A program made the translations under genes and the position numbers. From NCBI GenBank assembly GCA_905250025.1, contig CAJNOJ010000035.1, positions 62,001 through 126,000 of the forward strand: a DNA stretch of 64,000 nt, given 5' to 3'. The notes below the pieces were generated by a model that was not told where the DNA came from, searched no databases, and saw only the letters and a program-made list of their open reading frames with translations. Each line of letters starts with the position of its first letter. Within the stretch, counting starts at the first letter, position 1. The DNA is from Adineta ricciae (Eukaryota; Rotifera; Eurotatoria; Adinetida; Adinetidae). This document shows, piece by piece, positions 45,479-57,108 of the stretch.

Positions 45479-46006
45479 ATATGAATTTGAGGTCTCATGG
45501 AAATCCTTTTATTTTCTAGATACACACATAGAACTACGTCAAGATTGAATAAAGAAACAAAAATCTAACAAATAAAGATTGATATAGCCAGAATAAGAAA
45601 GAAATAGAGAAGAAAAATCATTTCAATAAACAAACACAAACGTCACCGGACGCGTTGTGAATCATATTTTTCCTCAATTTTGAATACAAGAGATAAAACA
45701 GAAAAAAAAACGACTAGTGAGAAGTGTAAGAATAACAACAACAGCAACAAATTAATATGACAGTATTCTCAACTGTTCCTATCACAAAAAAAGCCCAATG
45801 AACGATTCTGATAGCGATAAATCTGTATATACAAACTACCGGAATAAGAAAACGAAAAAGCAAACTATGTGAGATCAAGCTTTTCGTTTTCTCTTTGTCA
45901 CAAAAAAATGCATATCTACGTATGGACGGGTTAAATCACATAAGAACACAGGAAACAAAATGCTTTTCGAGATTATCATAAGAATAAAAAAAAATGAAAT
46001 GAACTC
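45479..46006. other. Convergent 3' spacer
   Basis: AT-rich, A-rich plus strand, several AATAAA-like signals (e.g. near 45548 and 45570). Holds the 3' UTRs of the YrhK-like gene and of the MEIOC gene; no coding signal. Confidence 0.45.
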
Positions 46007-48354
46007 TCATTCGTTACATTCATTTTCCTTATTATTTTCATTGGTTGATATCGAAGGTTTCATGGAAACTTTTCTTTGTTGTTCATCAGCATCCAAGTCA
46101 TCTGTATTCGCCGTAGGATAAAAGAGATTGTAACTTGTATTCTAAAGAGAATGTCTTTCTAATTCCATGGATTTAAAGCAAATGAAACTAACCTGTATGG
46201 TCGGATATGATTCACCATTGATTTGTTCATCTTGATGACGAGCAATCAAAGGAATTTTGTTCGTCGTAGAATTTGTTGACCAATACAACCAGTACCAGAG
46301 AACCGTACGGATTTTTCGTGTTGTGATACGTAAAATGCGTAAAGCTTCAGCTAATTGTAAAACATCTAGAACATAAAACTCGAGTTTGCAAGAGATAAAT
46401 GTCAAATTTGAGGATTAACCTTTTTCATCGGGCAGCCGTGGTTCGCCCGAACGACACTTTTCTGCTGCATTATCGATCTCTTGTCGACGACGGTCCTGTA
46501 CATTATTAATTGCATTAAACCATTCATCAAGTGTTTGTCGGGTGGCTTCGATATCTTGCATTGATAGATTTTCTTTGATACGTTCATGTAAACGAACGAT
46601 CTATTCGGAGAAGAAACATGATTTCCTTTGAAATGATATGAACGAAAAGAAGATTTTACTCGAGTATATTCGTAATGATATTCTGCAATTAGGCGATCGA
46701 CACGTGATGGGTTGTTTGATAGAGTAGAAAAATTTGCATTTGTGATATCATTGATTGATGATGGTGAAGAAGATTTATGTAAAGTTTGAATTCCAACCTT
46801 TGATTCCGTCTGGAAGAAAGGATACAGAAACATATTTTCACACGTATTGGTATAGAAATATTACTTCAGCATAACTATCACGAATGTAATTCAATTGTTC
46901 GTAGCATTTTTCAATAGCAATATCTAAATATATCAAAATAATCATTTCAAACGTTTGTCGAGCTATGCAATCAACTTACGTAATGTATTTGCCACTCCTG
47001 TTCGTCTAAAATGTAGAAAAAAGAAAAGTTTTATCAAAATGAAACCTTATTAGGAAAAACAAGTCAATTAGGATAGAAGAAGAAACTATCAAATCAGTGT
47101 GCAGATGTGACAATGACGTAAGGATAACTACCTGTTAGATCGAAAATAGCTAAATAAAAGATTATACTAAATATCTCCAAAAAAGTTTCATTTATTTCAT
47201 ACCTGATGTCTTGACAAGTTGCTACAGGTGAATTCGAAATAGCATCGGTCATGGGTGTAGTTCCATTAGCACCAGAACAATTCATAGACAAAGCATCGTC
47301 TAAAATCAAATTTCAATTTGAATGAAAGTAGAATCTCTGATCGATGACATACGAGAAGACATCGGTAAATATTGAGGGTCGTTGCTAGGAAAAAATATCG
47401 CTTCTGGTGATCGTTGTTTTAATGTATTGATTAAACGAGTATTGGGTGTTGGCAGCGATGATGAAGAACTCGATGAAGAAGACGAAAGTGGTGGATGATT
47501 CGGATTTGCTAATGAATAAGGACGTCGAACATTTGATGTACGTGACGATGACGAGAGTAATCGACGATCGGTACCAGATCCGACGCCTGAACTGTATTGT
47601 AAACCGATCATCTGACGAAATTGTTGTAGAGATACATTTGTAATCAGAGAATTGACACCATTATGATCACCTTTACGAATCAATACTTGAATATCTTTGG
47701 GAGGAATCGGATGCATCGAACATGAATCTAATCAAAGAACGATATTCGAAATAAGCAATCGTCCGAGACAATGTCTACCTGGAATATTTCGTGGATGACC
47801 ACTTTCAGACAAAGTCGATGAAGCAAATCTGGCTTGGTGTGAAGAATTCATACTAAAGACAAATCTCTAGTGAAATTGATACTTTTCATTATCTCTTGTT
47901 ACTTTTTGATATGTTGCATATATTGCATATTCAGATCAGATTGCTCGGCATTAGACCAAGTTGATTGATACGGTGGAAACATAGGTACCATGCCATGGTG
48001 ATGATACTCCGCATTTTCGTCGATGATGCTCGAGACCATGTCATTTAAGTTTGCTGATCTAAAAAACAAGAGTAATGCTTATGTTGTTCAGTAGCGAATA
48101 TGCCAATTTCTAACCTCATTTCTGCAGGAAAATGCACACTACTATTAAGAAACCGATCACCATGACCGCTCGATGAAAGATTAAGTTGATCTACTGATGG
48201 TCCCGGTCCACTTTCATCTAAACTCCATGCCGAATTATTACGTAGATACGCTCGAAGTGTTCGATCGTCGATCTAAACGAAACGATGTCGAAGCGAAAAG
48301 AAGAAAATCCCGGGTATTTACCATCGTTGCAGATGTTTGTAAAGATGATAGCAT
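46007..48354 (-). CDS. MEIOC: MEIOC-like meiosis coiled-coil protein
   Basis: In mammals MEIOC works with the RNA helicase YTHDC2 to stabilise the meiotic programme in germ cells; Drosophila Bam is a diverged relative. About 11-12 exons on the minus strand. The start is MLSSLQTSATM at 48354, then LRAYLRNNSAWSLDESG, NDMVSSIIDENAEY, and a Ser-rich low-complexity segment (47470-47500). The C-terminal domain is the diagnostic part: ALEKCYEQLNYIRDSYAE, then LSNNPSRVDRLIAEYHYEYT, IVRLHERIKENLSMQD, ATRQTLDEWFNAINNVQDRR, RQEIDNAAEKCRSG and LQLAEALRILRITTRKIRTV LW. The block 'NPSRVDRLI...VQ-RR--EI-NA' is as I remember it from vertebrate MEIOC. The last residues are NNKENECNE before TGA at 46007. Introns are short. 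No stop codon interrupts the chain, so the gene looks functional. Confidence 0.8.
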
Positions 48355-49066
48355 CGTTCAATCTAAAACCAACATGTCAATCTAGAAGCGGTTCGTTCGA
48401 AGTTTGAAAAAAGATTGCAGAAATCCTTGAGGTATTATGACAAATATGACAACACAGAAAAGAGGTCGTTTTTCTCCTTTCCTTTTTTCTTTCTTATTTC
48501 AATGTTGAAATGATTAGAGAGAAATATGCTTCGATGCATGTTTCCACAACAAACAAAAAACATTCTAAAAGAGAAGAACAGCTGATTATGAAGGAAAAAG
48601 AAGACACGAGATCCAATGGCATTGTCATACTGAAATATATCTCGAATGAAAAATTTGTTTTTCTTTTCAGGAAAGAAAACCGTATTGAAATTTTTCAAAA
48701 GAGATATATTTCAAAAATGTTTTTCTTTTTATAAGTGACATCTGTTGAGAAGAAAAAAGAAAGAACGTTATTGCAACATTGTTCAACAATTTCAAAGGAA
48801 CACGTCGACTTTGAAAGTTTGAATGGACGAGATGGAATTCACGCAGAAGAAAAAACAGAACCTTCTCTGATACATACCATACCGATATGAATAGAATTTA
48901 CATAACAATGAAAACTATGTGGAAGAGAGAGAGAGAGAGATTCATGCGGAAATGCATTAGTCAATGTTGAATACATGGTTGTGATTATTTCATAACAGAA
49001 TTAGTCAAGAGATAAACTCTTCTGTCTGAATAGGATAAGTAGCAGTTCGTGAAAACAGTATACCGT
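48355..49066. other. Intergenic, with a (GA)n run
   Basis: No gene; a GA microsatellite at about 48922-48941. The complementary open frames at 48435-48734 are biased-composition noise. Contains the likely MEIOC promoter. Confidence 0.45.
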
Positions 49067-49138
49067 GGTTCTATGGTGTAGCGGTTAGCACTTTGGACTT
49101 TGAATCCAGCGACCCCAGTTCAAATCTGGGTAGAACCT
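49067..49138 (+). tRNA. tRNA-Gln (anticodon TTG)
   Basis: 72-nt cloverleaf without intron. The acceptor stem GGTTCTA pairs with TAGAACC, discriminator T. D-arm TGGTGTAGCGGTTAGCA (A-box like). Anticodon stem-loop TTGGA-CTTTGAA-TCCAG with TTG at 49100-49102 reads CAA (Gln). T-arm CCCAG-TTCAAAT-CTGGG (B-box GTTCAAATC). No CCA is encoded, as usual in animals. Confidence 0.95.
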
Positions 49139-49146
49139 GATTTCTC

Positions 49147-49151
49147 TTTTT
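49147..49151 (+). terminator. RNA polymerase III terminator of the tRNA
   Basis: T5 run 8 nt after the tRNA 3' end. Confidence 0.7.
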
Positions 49152-49463
49152 GTTTCTATAGACGTCTTTTTCTTTGCTATCCTCCTTTTTATTGCTGACG
49201 AGAAAAAAAACACATGACGTCAGTTTCTCGCGTGGCTTATTACACAAAGAAACAGGCCAAAAATACTCCTGTATGCATAGACATTCGTTTGTTTTTTTCC
49301 TCTCTATTCAACAGCGTCACCTGATTATTTGCTCGTTTTATTCTTCATTTTTAGATTTCATTTTCTCGTCTTTTTTTACAATGAAAAGCCGTTGATTATT
49401 CTGCGGCTTTTCCTTAACACGGTAACGAATATCGTTTCGTAACCTGCAAGAAATATTCATATC

Positions 49464-50493
49464 ATGTGGCGTTTGGCTAATTGCCTCTACCGTGCTTTTC
49501 GTAATGTAACAAGTCATCGTTGTCCGCAAGATATCATCGTTCCGATTGCAACGATTTGTAAAAAAGATGACGAATCGAAACAAAAAGAGTACGTTTTTAA
49601 TGTTCAAATGAAATTCAAAGTTTTCATAGTTCTGCTTTCTTTAGGCAACTAAAACCTCCAATTGAGTATAAATCTGATATTGATCAGATTATTAAAACCA
49701 ACAAATTTTTACCACACAATTTCCAGAGACTAATCGAGTATGCCTATAAAGTCGCAATTCGAGAAGTAAAAAGTTTCTGCGATTTCGAAATGTATCATCA
49801 TTTTCTAATGAACATTTTAGTTGGTCGGTAAACCGTGCGTATTCAAAGCAATTACGCTTCCGAAAATTGAACATGTTGTTCCACAAAACCAACCGTTGCC
49901 TTCTCCACCTCCTGCATCTACGCCTGCACCCAAAGAAGATCCTGTTGTTTCATTGCTTCAAGCAGATGAAGGTTATATGACGGCAGTGAAAGCTCTTGCT
50001 GAGTTAAACGAAGAAACAATGGCAAACATTCAAAATGAAATGGCTCTCGATGCCATCGAATCGGGAAACGTCCAGCTTGGCATCGAAGCTCTTCAAGCGA
50101 GTGCTAAAAGTGGTAAAAATGCTGCAGCTTTGTATAACCTCGGTATCTGTCACGAACGAGGTATTGGTGTCGCAGCAGATCGAGCTAAAGTAAGATTCAT
50201 CTTAGAATAAAATAGATTTGGCATGTTCCTTGTATCTGTTAATTTAGGCGTGTGATTATTATCGTCAAGCAGCTATGTTAGGGCATGTAAATGCACAATA
50301 CAATTTAACACTCCTCTCGAATCAAATTGATGATGATGACAGTGAAGATGAAATAGTTGAGCAAACAACAATAACAACAAAATCTTCTGGTATATTTCGA
50401 TTTTCATTCTTGAAAGATTCTAAAGAAGATTCATCCCAACCATGGAATGATTATTCGTTAAATTTTACAAAAACACTGGCGTGCTTATCATAG
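49464..50493 (+). CDS. Sel1-repeat protein, probably mitochondrial, DELE1-like
   Basis: Four exons. The first (MWRLANCLYRAFRNVTSHR) is rich in Arg and hydrophobic residues without acids, as in a mitochondrial targeting peptide. Exon 2 encodes LKPPIEYKSDIDQIIKTNKF. The third exon (from about 49820) has a Pro-rich linker (PSPPPASTPAPKEDP) and then helical pairs: QADEGYMTAVKALAELNE, ALDAIESGNVQLGIEALQAS and the clear Sel1 repeat AALYNLGICHERGIGVAADR. This continues in exon 4 with ACDYYRQAAMLGHVNAQYNL. The C-terminal 70 residues are acidic and then polar. DELE1, which relays mitochondrial stress to the kinase HRI, has the same order: targeting peptide, linker, Sel1 repeats. The repeat number here is low and the similarity is general, so DELE1 is a suggestion only. 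TAG stop at 50493. Confidence 0.7.
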
Positions 50494-50631
50494 ATAGATA
50501 GCTAACAGACTTGTCCCTGTTTATATAGCCCCGTCCCATTTTATTTTTCGCAGTGATTTTTTCGAAAAAGCCTGTACACGTATATATTTTCAGTGATGAT
50601 GATGATTATTTTCGTTTTTTTTATATCTTAC

Positions 50632-50637
50632 AATAAA
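50632..50637 (+). promoter_or_regulatory. Likely poly(A) signal of the Sel1-repeat gene
   Basis: AATAAA about 140 nt after the stop codon, about 95 nt before the end of the convergent GINS2 gene. Confidence 0.55.
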
Positions 50638-50732
50638 GTGAACTCTATTACATGATAAACTTTACAGAAGTAGTCAATATTATTTATTTCCTCTTTAAAA
50701 AGTCTCGCACTATGCGAATGATAATCACAGAT

Positions 50733-51317
50733 TTATTCGTCTGGCACAGCATCTTGTAATTGTGCAATGTGTTTCAATGATGTTTTGAGAAAATTTCTAA
50801 TCAGACATATTTCCACTTGAGTTAAATGCGTCACTTTAGCATAGAGAGCACCACTGCGTGCTAAATTACCAATAGATGAACGTAATTTCGCTAAGCGTAG
50901 ATCCCATAGATCTTTCATCAGTAAACGAATTTGATCACCATTTGGAATGTCTTCTAAGGCAACATTCATGATTGTTTGAGATAATATAAAGACATATGGA
51001 TTTGGCATTGGCGTAAATGTTTCTTGCTGTTGTTCTTGTCGGAGTAATTCTTGTACGGAATCAAATGTTAACCATTCAGGACAAACGAATCGACAACGGT
51101 GACTTTCTTTGAGATGAATAGCCTAGAAGAAAGAAAGAGACTAGGATCAGAACAGTAACAAAGATGAATTTACCATCCACATAGGAACTTGTAATGGAAC
51201 CAAAGGTAGAAATGGTCCGACAGATCCACGAATAAGATTTATTTCTGGATGTTTGAAATTGGGTACAACTGAAATAAGCTCATTTTCAGATAAATATTGC
51301 ACCTCATCGATATCCAT
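50733..51317 (-). CDS. GINS2: GINS complex subunit 2 (PSF2), DNA replication
   Basis: Subunit of the GINS tetramer, part of the CMG replicative helicase with CDC45 and MCM2-7. Two exons on the minus strand with one intron of about 50 nt. The start is MDIDEVQYLSENELISVVPN at 51317, then GPFLPLVPLQVPMWMA across the splice site, HRCRFVCPEWLTFDSVQELL, the signature ETFTPMPNPYVFIL, NIA-like IPNGDQIRLLMKDLWDLRLA, and SIGNLARSGALYAKVTHLT. Ends QLQDAVPDE, TAA at 50733. About 178 residues, the usual PSF2 length. All family blocks are in order. Confidence 0.93.
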
Positions 51318-53073
51318 TGATTCTTAATCGTTTTTGCGGTGAGTTATCTGCACAGTAAGATAGAATAGTGAATAAAATCGAGAAAGAAAGAAGAAAGTGT
51401 TATCCAACATGATAGAAATTCGCTAGTTGTCGCGAGACACCATCCGAACAACAAGACGTTTTCTGCACAACAAATATATTTTGTAAATTTCGATGAACAA
51501 ACGTAAGAAAATTGCTGCACGAACATCGTTTGTATATTATCAGATATAGGATTATCTTTCCTGTATTGTTTATTGATGCATTAGTTTAGTTTACATAAGA
51601 AGAAATCTGATATGAGAAATAGAAAACGACTAACTGGACTTCTTCGTTCTTTTTGCTCGAAGAAACATCTTTTTAGTCCAACGTAGAAAGAATATGAATT
51701 TAACTGAATGGTTATGGATCTATATTAACAAGGTTATCATGTAGTCGTATTGATCTGTTTTTGTGCTGCATTAAGCTTTGAATTATATCTCCATACGACG
51801 CTGACATTTTTAGCTATCGCTTCTGGTTCGATGAAGGTTACAAACTTGCTTTCTTGCAAAAAAATTAGCGCCGTTTTTTTATTTGAATTGTCAAAAATCT
51901 ATCAATACTAGTTGAAAGCACACTGTGTTCTGATAAGAAGTTGTGTCGCTTTTTCTTCGTCATTTCCATTATACCTCCCATTGCATGTCAATCAATTCTT
52001 TCTCGATTATACGATTAACATCATGGCCGATTAAATGTCTTCCATCTCTCGATCGTACTAATGAGAAGAATAATCATGAATTTCTTTCTCTCGACTTAAT
52101 TGAATCTGTTCACTGTGTCCGCATTCGGTAATAAAGAATGACAGACAGAGCTATCATCTCCGTCTCGCCGAGATCTTGATAACTTCAGCTATTTTACATT
52201 TTGATTCAACATAATTATGTGAATAAGCAAAAAAACTAATAAACAAACAATCGCGAAAGGACGAAAGATAATCTAGCTATTATTATTCTAACGGGTAAGA
52301 TATTTTAAGGACATGTTTCCATTAGCTACATTAATTAATCATAACTGTAGAGGAAACAATTGTCTGATAGTCAACAAAAGTAACTGTGTCATTCGACTGT
52401 CGAATAAGAACAGACAAATGATAAAGGACACGAAAGAAAAATGATAGAAGGAGCGAAGGAGAAGAAGAAGAAGATCTAGCTAGCGGGAATAAAAGAAAAA
52501 GACAAACCTGTCTACAGATGTTGGAAATTATCTATCTGAGATGGACAGGTGAAATGAAAAGAAAATAATAGACAGACACGAACTGATTGACTCTAATGAA
52601 CAAATGCAACAAAACAATGTTGAGCTCGCAGGAAATATTTCACAATAGAAGAAGCAATCTCTTGAGAAAGGAGAAAGAGAGAGAGTGTGTGCGAGAGGCA
52701 ACGACACGTAGATTAACGAAGAGTCATCGTTGTTCTATGTATTTTATTGAGTGTTGTTGACACGCACTGTCGCCTGCTTTTAGTTGTCTTTCGGTTCAAT
52801 CAAAGTAATCGAACACATAACTAGAAGCAGCATAGAGATGTATGAAGCTTTTCCAATGGATAACGATGATGATTTTCTTGACAAGATCATCAATAATAGA
52901 GCAAATCATTCTTTATCGCTTCGTTCGTCTATTTTCTGATAATATCCTCTTGATTTACACACATATTTCTTTTGTGTATGGATGTATTACCATGAAATAG
53001 CGGCGTTGCTAGTGGTAAAATAACAACCCAATTTTGTCGTTTCCTTGTCGCCCAAGTCGCTTTCGGTTGGATA
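51318..53073. other. Divergent 1.75-kb intergenic region
   Basis: No gene supported between GINS2 (minus) and Kv2 (plus). A purine-rich patch with AAG repeats lies at 52437-52476 and a GA/GT-rich patch at 52670-52695. Should hold both promoters and possibly non-coding 5' exons of Kv2. Confidence 0.45.
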
Positions 53074-55721
53074 ATGTTGTTTACCCCTTCGCCGCCTCTT
53101 TCTTCTCCATCGGTATCATCTTCAGCGGAAAGCGAATCGTCACCAGCATATAACACTTCTACTTCCAACGCTCGAGATATTGAAAATCAATGTTATAGTA
53201 TCATTTCCTCTGGAAATAATAATAATAATAATAATTCGATATTTCTTACCAATGATCGAGCAAATAGTCCATTATTATCATCTACAAGTGAAACTCAGTG
53301 CTCCCACGTGTCCGATCAAGAAAAATTCTATTCTCCTTTCTCAAGTTCATCCTCATTGCCTTCGATTCGATTAACGCCAATCAAAAGAATAACTCCTCTT
53401 CACTGTGATTCTCATTCTCAACCATCTGTTCATGAAAAGCTAAGAAGTCTTCTGTGGTTGCCGAATAAGATCACATCGTTGATTCCTGATGCACTGACTG
53501 CTCCCATGCGTCCGACCAATCCCAATCAACGTTCTTCGGACGATTTAAACTATTCATCAAAAACAACTTTATGGTCAAATAATACCGCTTTACCCATCGC
53601 AAATCCAACAGCAGCTGCTGCCCTTGTACAAGATAATGAGATGACACATTATGATGAACGACAAATGAAATCAGCAAGGTCATCGCCATTAGGTACTCCA
53701 AGAACAAGTGAACGTACTAATCGATCACCTACCGATTGTTCTAATAATCTCTTTGTATCTACTCTACATACTAATCGTAAAGGGATACTAAACGTAGGCG
53801 GTGTTCGACATGAAAGTAAGACTTCGCAAAGAGAACATCTGTTGTGCGATTGATCTTTCTCGTTTTTCTTCTTCTTCTTCTTCTATGTAGTTCTATGGCG
53901 TACGCTTTCCCGTCTTCCAAATACGCGTTTAAGTCGTTTGGCGAAATTACGTAAAATGGCATTACATTCAGGACGTTCAATGCCTTACGATGAAGTGATG
54001 CGTCTATGTGATGACTATGATGCATCAACTGGTGAATACTTTTTTGATCGACATCCGCGAACATTCTCCTCGGTGATTAATTTCTATCGAACGGGAAAAT
54101 TACATTTAGTCGATGATATATGTGTGATATCGTTTCATGATGAACTAATTTATTGGGGTATCGATGAATATTATTTAGAATTATGCTGTCAAAATAAATA
54201 TCATCAGAGAAAAGATCATGTTCTGGAAGAAATGAAAAAAGAAGCCGATTTATTAAAGGTCGAAAAAGAAGAAGAAGAGACCGGTGATCGATGGTGTGAG
54301 CACAGTCGAAAGAAAATCTGGGATCTTGTCGAACACCCGCATACATCGAAAGCAGCTCGAGTAGGCCGTTTCCTGATTACATTTGTCTCGAATTTGATTC
54401 GATTATCTTATTTAGATTATCGCATTTGTTAGCATTTCATTTATTCTTCTTTCTTCTTTTACGTTAACAATAAGTACTATCGAAGGTATTGTCGAGAACT
54501 TCATTCTAGATTTTTTGCCACCTGGAAATGTTTGATTTCAGGTATCGGCTGTACGCCGAATATATCCGATATAGAAACGAGTCCTATCGCTCCGATATCA
54601 GCGGATGCTGATGCTGTACATATCGCTGCACAAGCAACAGCACGAGAATTAGCCAGTGAACATCATGACAGTACAAGTGAATGTCGTGAACCGCTATCTT
54701 TGTTTATTATCGAAACAATTTGTATAACTTGGTTCACCATTGAATATGTTATTCGCGTTTTTACTACACCTGATAAATATAAATTCTTCAAAGGTGTTCT
54801 GAATACTATCGATCTCATTGCGATCGTCCCGTTTTACGTCTCAATCGTACTCGAAACATTGGACACAGGTCATTTTAAAAACATTAAATCTGTACGAAAA
54901 GCTGTGCAAATCTTTCGTGTTCTACGTATAATGCGTATTTTGAAATTAGCTCGTCATTCAACTGGTCTACAGTCATTAGGTTATACCCTGCGACGAAGTT
55001 ACAAAGAGCTATCAATGTTATTGATGTTTCTGGCCATATTCATTCTCCTATTTTCTAGTTTAGCTTATTTCGCTGAACGAGAACATAACGCCATACAATT
55101 TCGTTCGATACCACATGCATTCTGGTGGGCGAGTATTGTAAGTGATTAAAAGTTAATTGACGAAACAGCATCTAAAATATATTTTGCATTTGTTCATAGA
55201 CAATGACAACCGTTGGTTACGGGGATATCTATCCGAAATCAATGTGGGGTAAATTGATCGGCGCCGTATGCTGCGTTTGTGGAGTTCTTGTGATTGCTCT
55301 ACCAATCCCAATTATCGTCAATAATTTCGCGGAATATTACAAAGAACAACTACGACGTGAAAAGGCTTTAAAACGCAAGGAGGCCATTGATCGTGCGCAA
55401 AAAAATGGTTCAATTATGTCAATTGCAACTGATTCGGTATCAAATTTATGTCAAATTGATTTCAATGCACGACGTTTAAGTGCCTGGAAAACAACGGCAT
55501 ACGTATCAGTAGCTCCTGATGAACCATTACATGATTCCGCATGTTACGAAAAGAAAACATCGGAAACATCTTTGTCACATATTCCACATACAGTTGATCT
55601 GTACCCGAATGCGGCTAACGGTCAACAACGAATGATGACAGCAACAGCTGAAGATGCAAACATCGATGTGAAAGAGGAAAATCACGCTATGGATCATGAA
55701 CCTAAAATCGATAAATGCTAG
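53074..55721 (+). CDS. Shab: Shab-type (Kv2, KCNB-like) voltage-gated potassium channel with a long N-terminal extension
   Basis: Six exons. The N-terminal extension of about 240 residues is Ser/Thr-rich with a poly-Asn run (residues about 49-55). The T1 domain follows: [10 protein letters not shown], then after a short intron [56 protein letters not shown], and [20 protein letters not shown]. The stretch [20 protein letters not shown] leads into S1, encoded by a separate exon at about 54416-54486 ([20 protein letters not shown]). S2 is [20 protein letters not shown]3 [18 protein letters not shown], and S4 [20 protein letters not shown] with the full set of arginines. The pore [19 protein letters not shown] spans the last intron. 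S6 is [19 protein letters not shown]. The C-terminal tail of about 140 residues is polar. The S1-S2 loop is long and Ala/His-rich. TAG at 55721. Confidence 0.92.
53217..53236 (+). repeat. (AAT)n coding repeat (poly-Asn) in Kv2
   Basis: About seven AAT codons in a row in the N-terminal extension of the Kv2 gene. Confidence 0.85.
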
Positions 55722-57108
55722 GATGGAAAATAAAAGCTCAAATTGAATGTAGTTCTTTTTTTCCTTGTTATTTTTCAGTGATAAAACTACGTAGATGATT
55801 AATGATCTTGTAAAATCTTACGTTATGACACTCACGCTTGATCTATCAAGAAACTAATCGATTATCCTTGATTAAACTGTGCAGTATCACATCAATGCGA
55901 TGACGTCCGAATAATTTCAATATGCTATTAGTTACTTGACATTTATTATTATTGTTTGCAGAAAGAAACATGAATCTGACCTTATATAATCACTTTTTCC
56001 TCTTGCGCGCGCATGTTCGATGAGCTATTTAACGCTACAAATGTATTAATTACAATAATAAATCGATTAACTTGTTCGGTAATGGCACGATAATTAATGT
56101 CAAAAGACGACCTTTCGCCTTTTTCCTCACTTATTCCGCATACTGATGCGTTTCGACGAACAAAAACGACGTGACAATATTACTAATCGGAAAGGTGTCA
56201 TAGAAGTTCATTTCGATTGAATCCTCTCTTGTTATGGCAATTACATTGATCTTGTGTCGAAGAAACAGAAAGAAAGACATATATATATATATATATGCAG
56301 ATCTGTTCAATCCATCCTCAAGTGTGCAGACTATATCCCTTCTTAGCATGTAAGAAAAATGTTTCTTTTTGATTAAACTCTTCAGTTATAATGATCATCC
56401 ATTATCAGTAATAGAATGGTAAAGAATTGCTTTTTTTCTCTAGTATGACATTCACAATTGATTTCAGTTCGTCAAACTAAAAACGCATGCTCTGATGCAA
56501 CATGTAAGTAACAAGTATCTGTTAATTTGAATGTGTGAAGGCAAATTATGATTTTGTTTCTCTGGTTTCAACTTGAATGCTTCTTTCTGAAATGTCAGCT
56601 GTATGTCGGTTAAACAAATAGATTGACTAAATCGATTTAGATGTCCGAAACGACAAGAGACATTTTCTTTGTTTAGTAAGACGATAGAAATGGGTTTATC
56701 TAATTGTTCTTTTCTGATGAAAAAATATAAAAGAAAACTTCGATAACGAAGTGCGAGAAAGTTTAATGAGAGAAAGCAACTAGACATTAGTCGACTCTCT
56801 GGAGTGCTTTCAAAATCGATGGAAAAGACGACGAAGAATGCAACTTGAATAATTGAGTGTGTCAAAAAAAAGATGCGAATGACAACTTTTGTGGACATGC
56901 CCATCGGTCTTACTCAATGAAACATAGCATGACGCGATATTTCAAACGTTCACATCTTAGGTAAGATCTAGTCAAATGTACCGGCAAGTTACGACATCAC
57001 TTGACTGTCGTTTAAGGAAGAAATATATATACCTATGGAATGTAATTGATCAAAATTTTTCTAATTAATACCACAAGGAGAATACGAGACTGATAAAGAT
57101 ATTATGAG
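55722..57108. other. Intergenic between Kv2 and innexin
   Basis: No supported gene in about 1.4 kb. A (TA)n run lies at about 56278-56296. The 146-codon minus-strand open frame at 56464-56904 has no recognisable domain and no partner exons; it is treated as noise. Confidence 0.45.

Noticed and set aside
56464-56904. 146-codon minus-strand open frame between Kv2 and innexin
   Set aside because: No domain, biased composition, no splice partners; treated as chance in AT-rich DNA.
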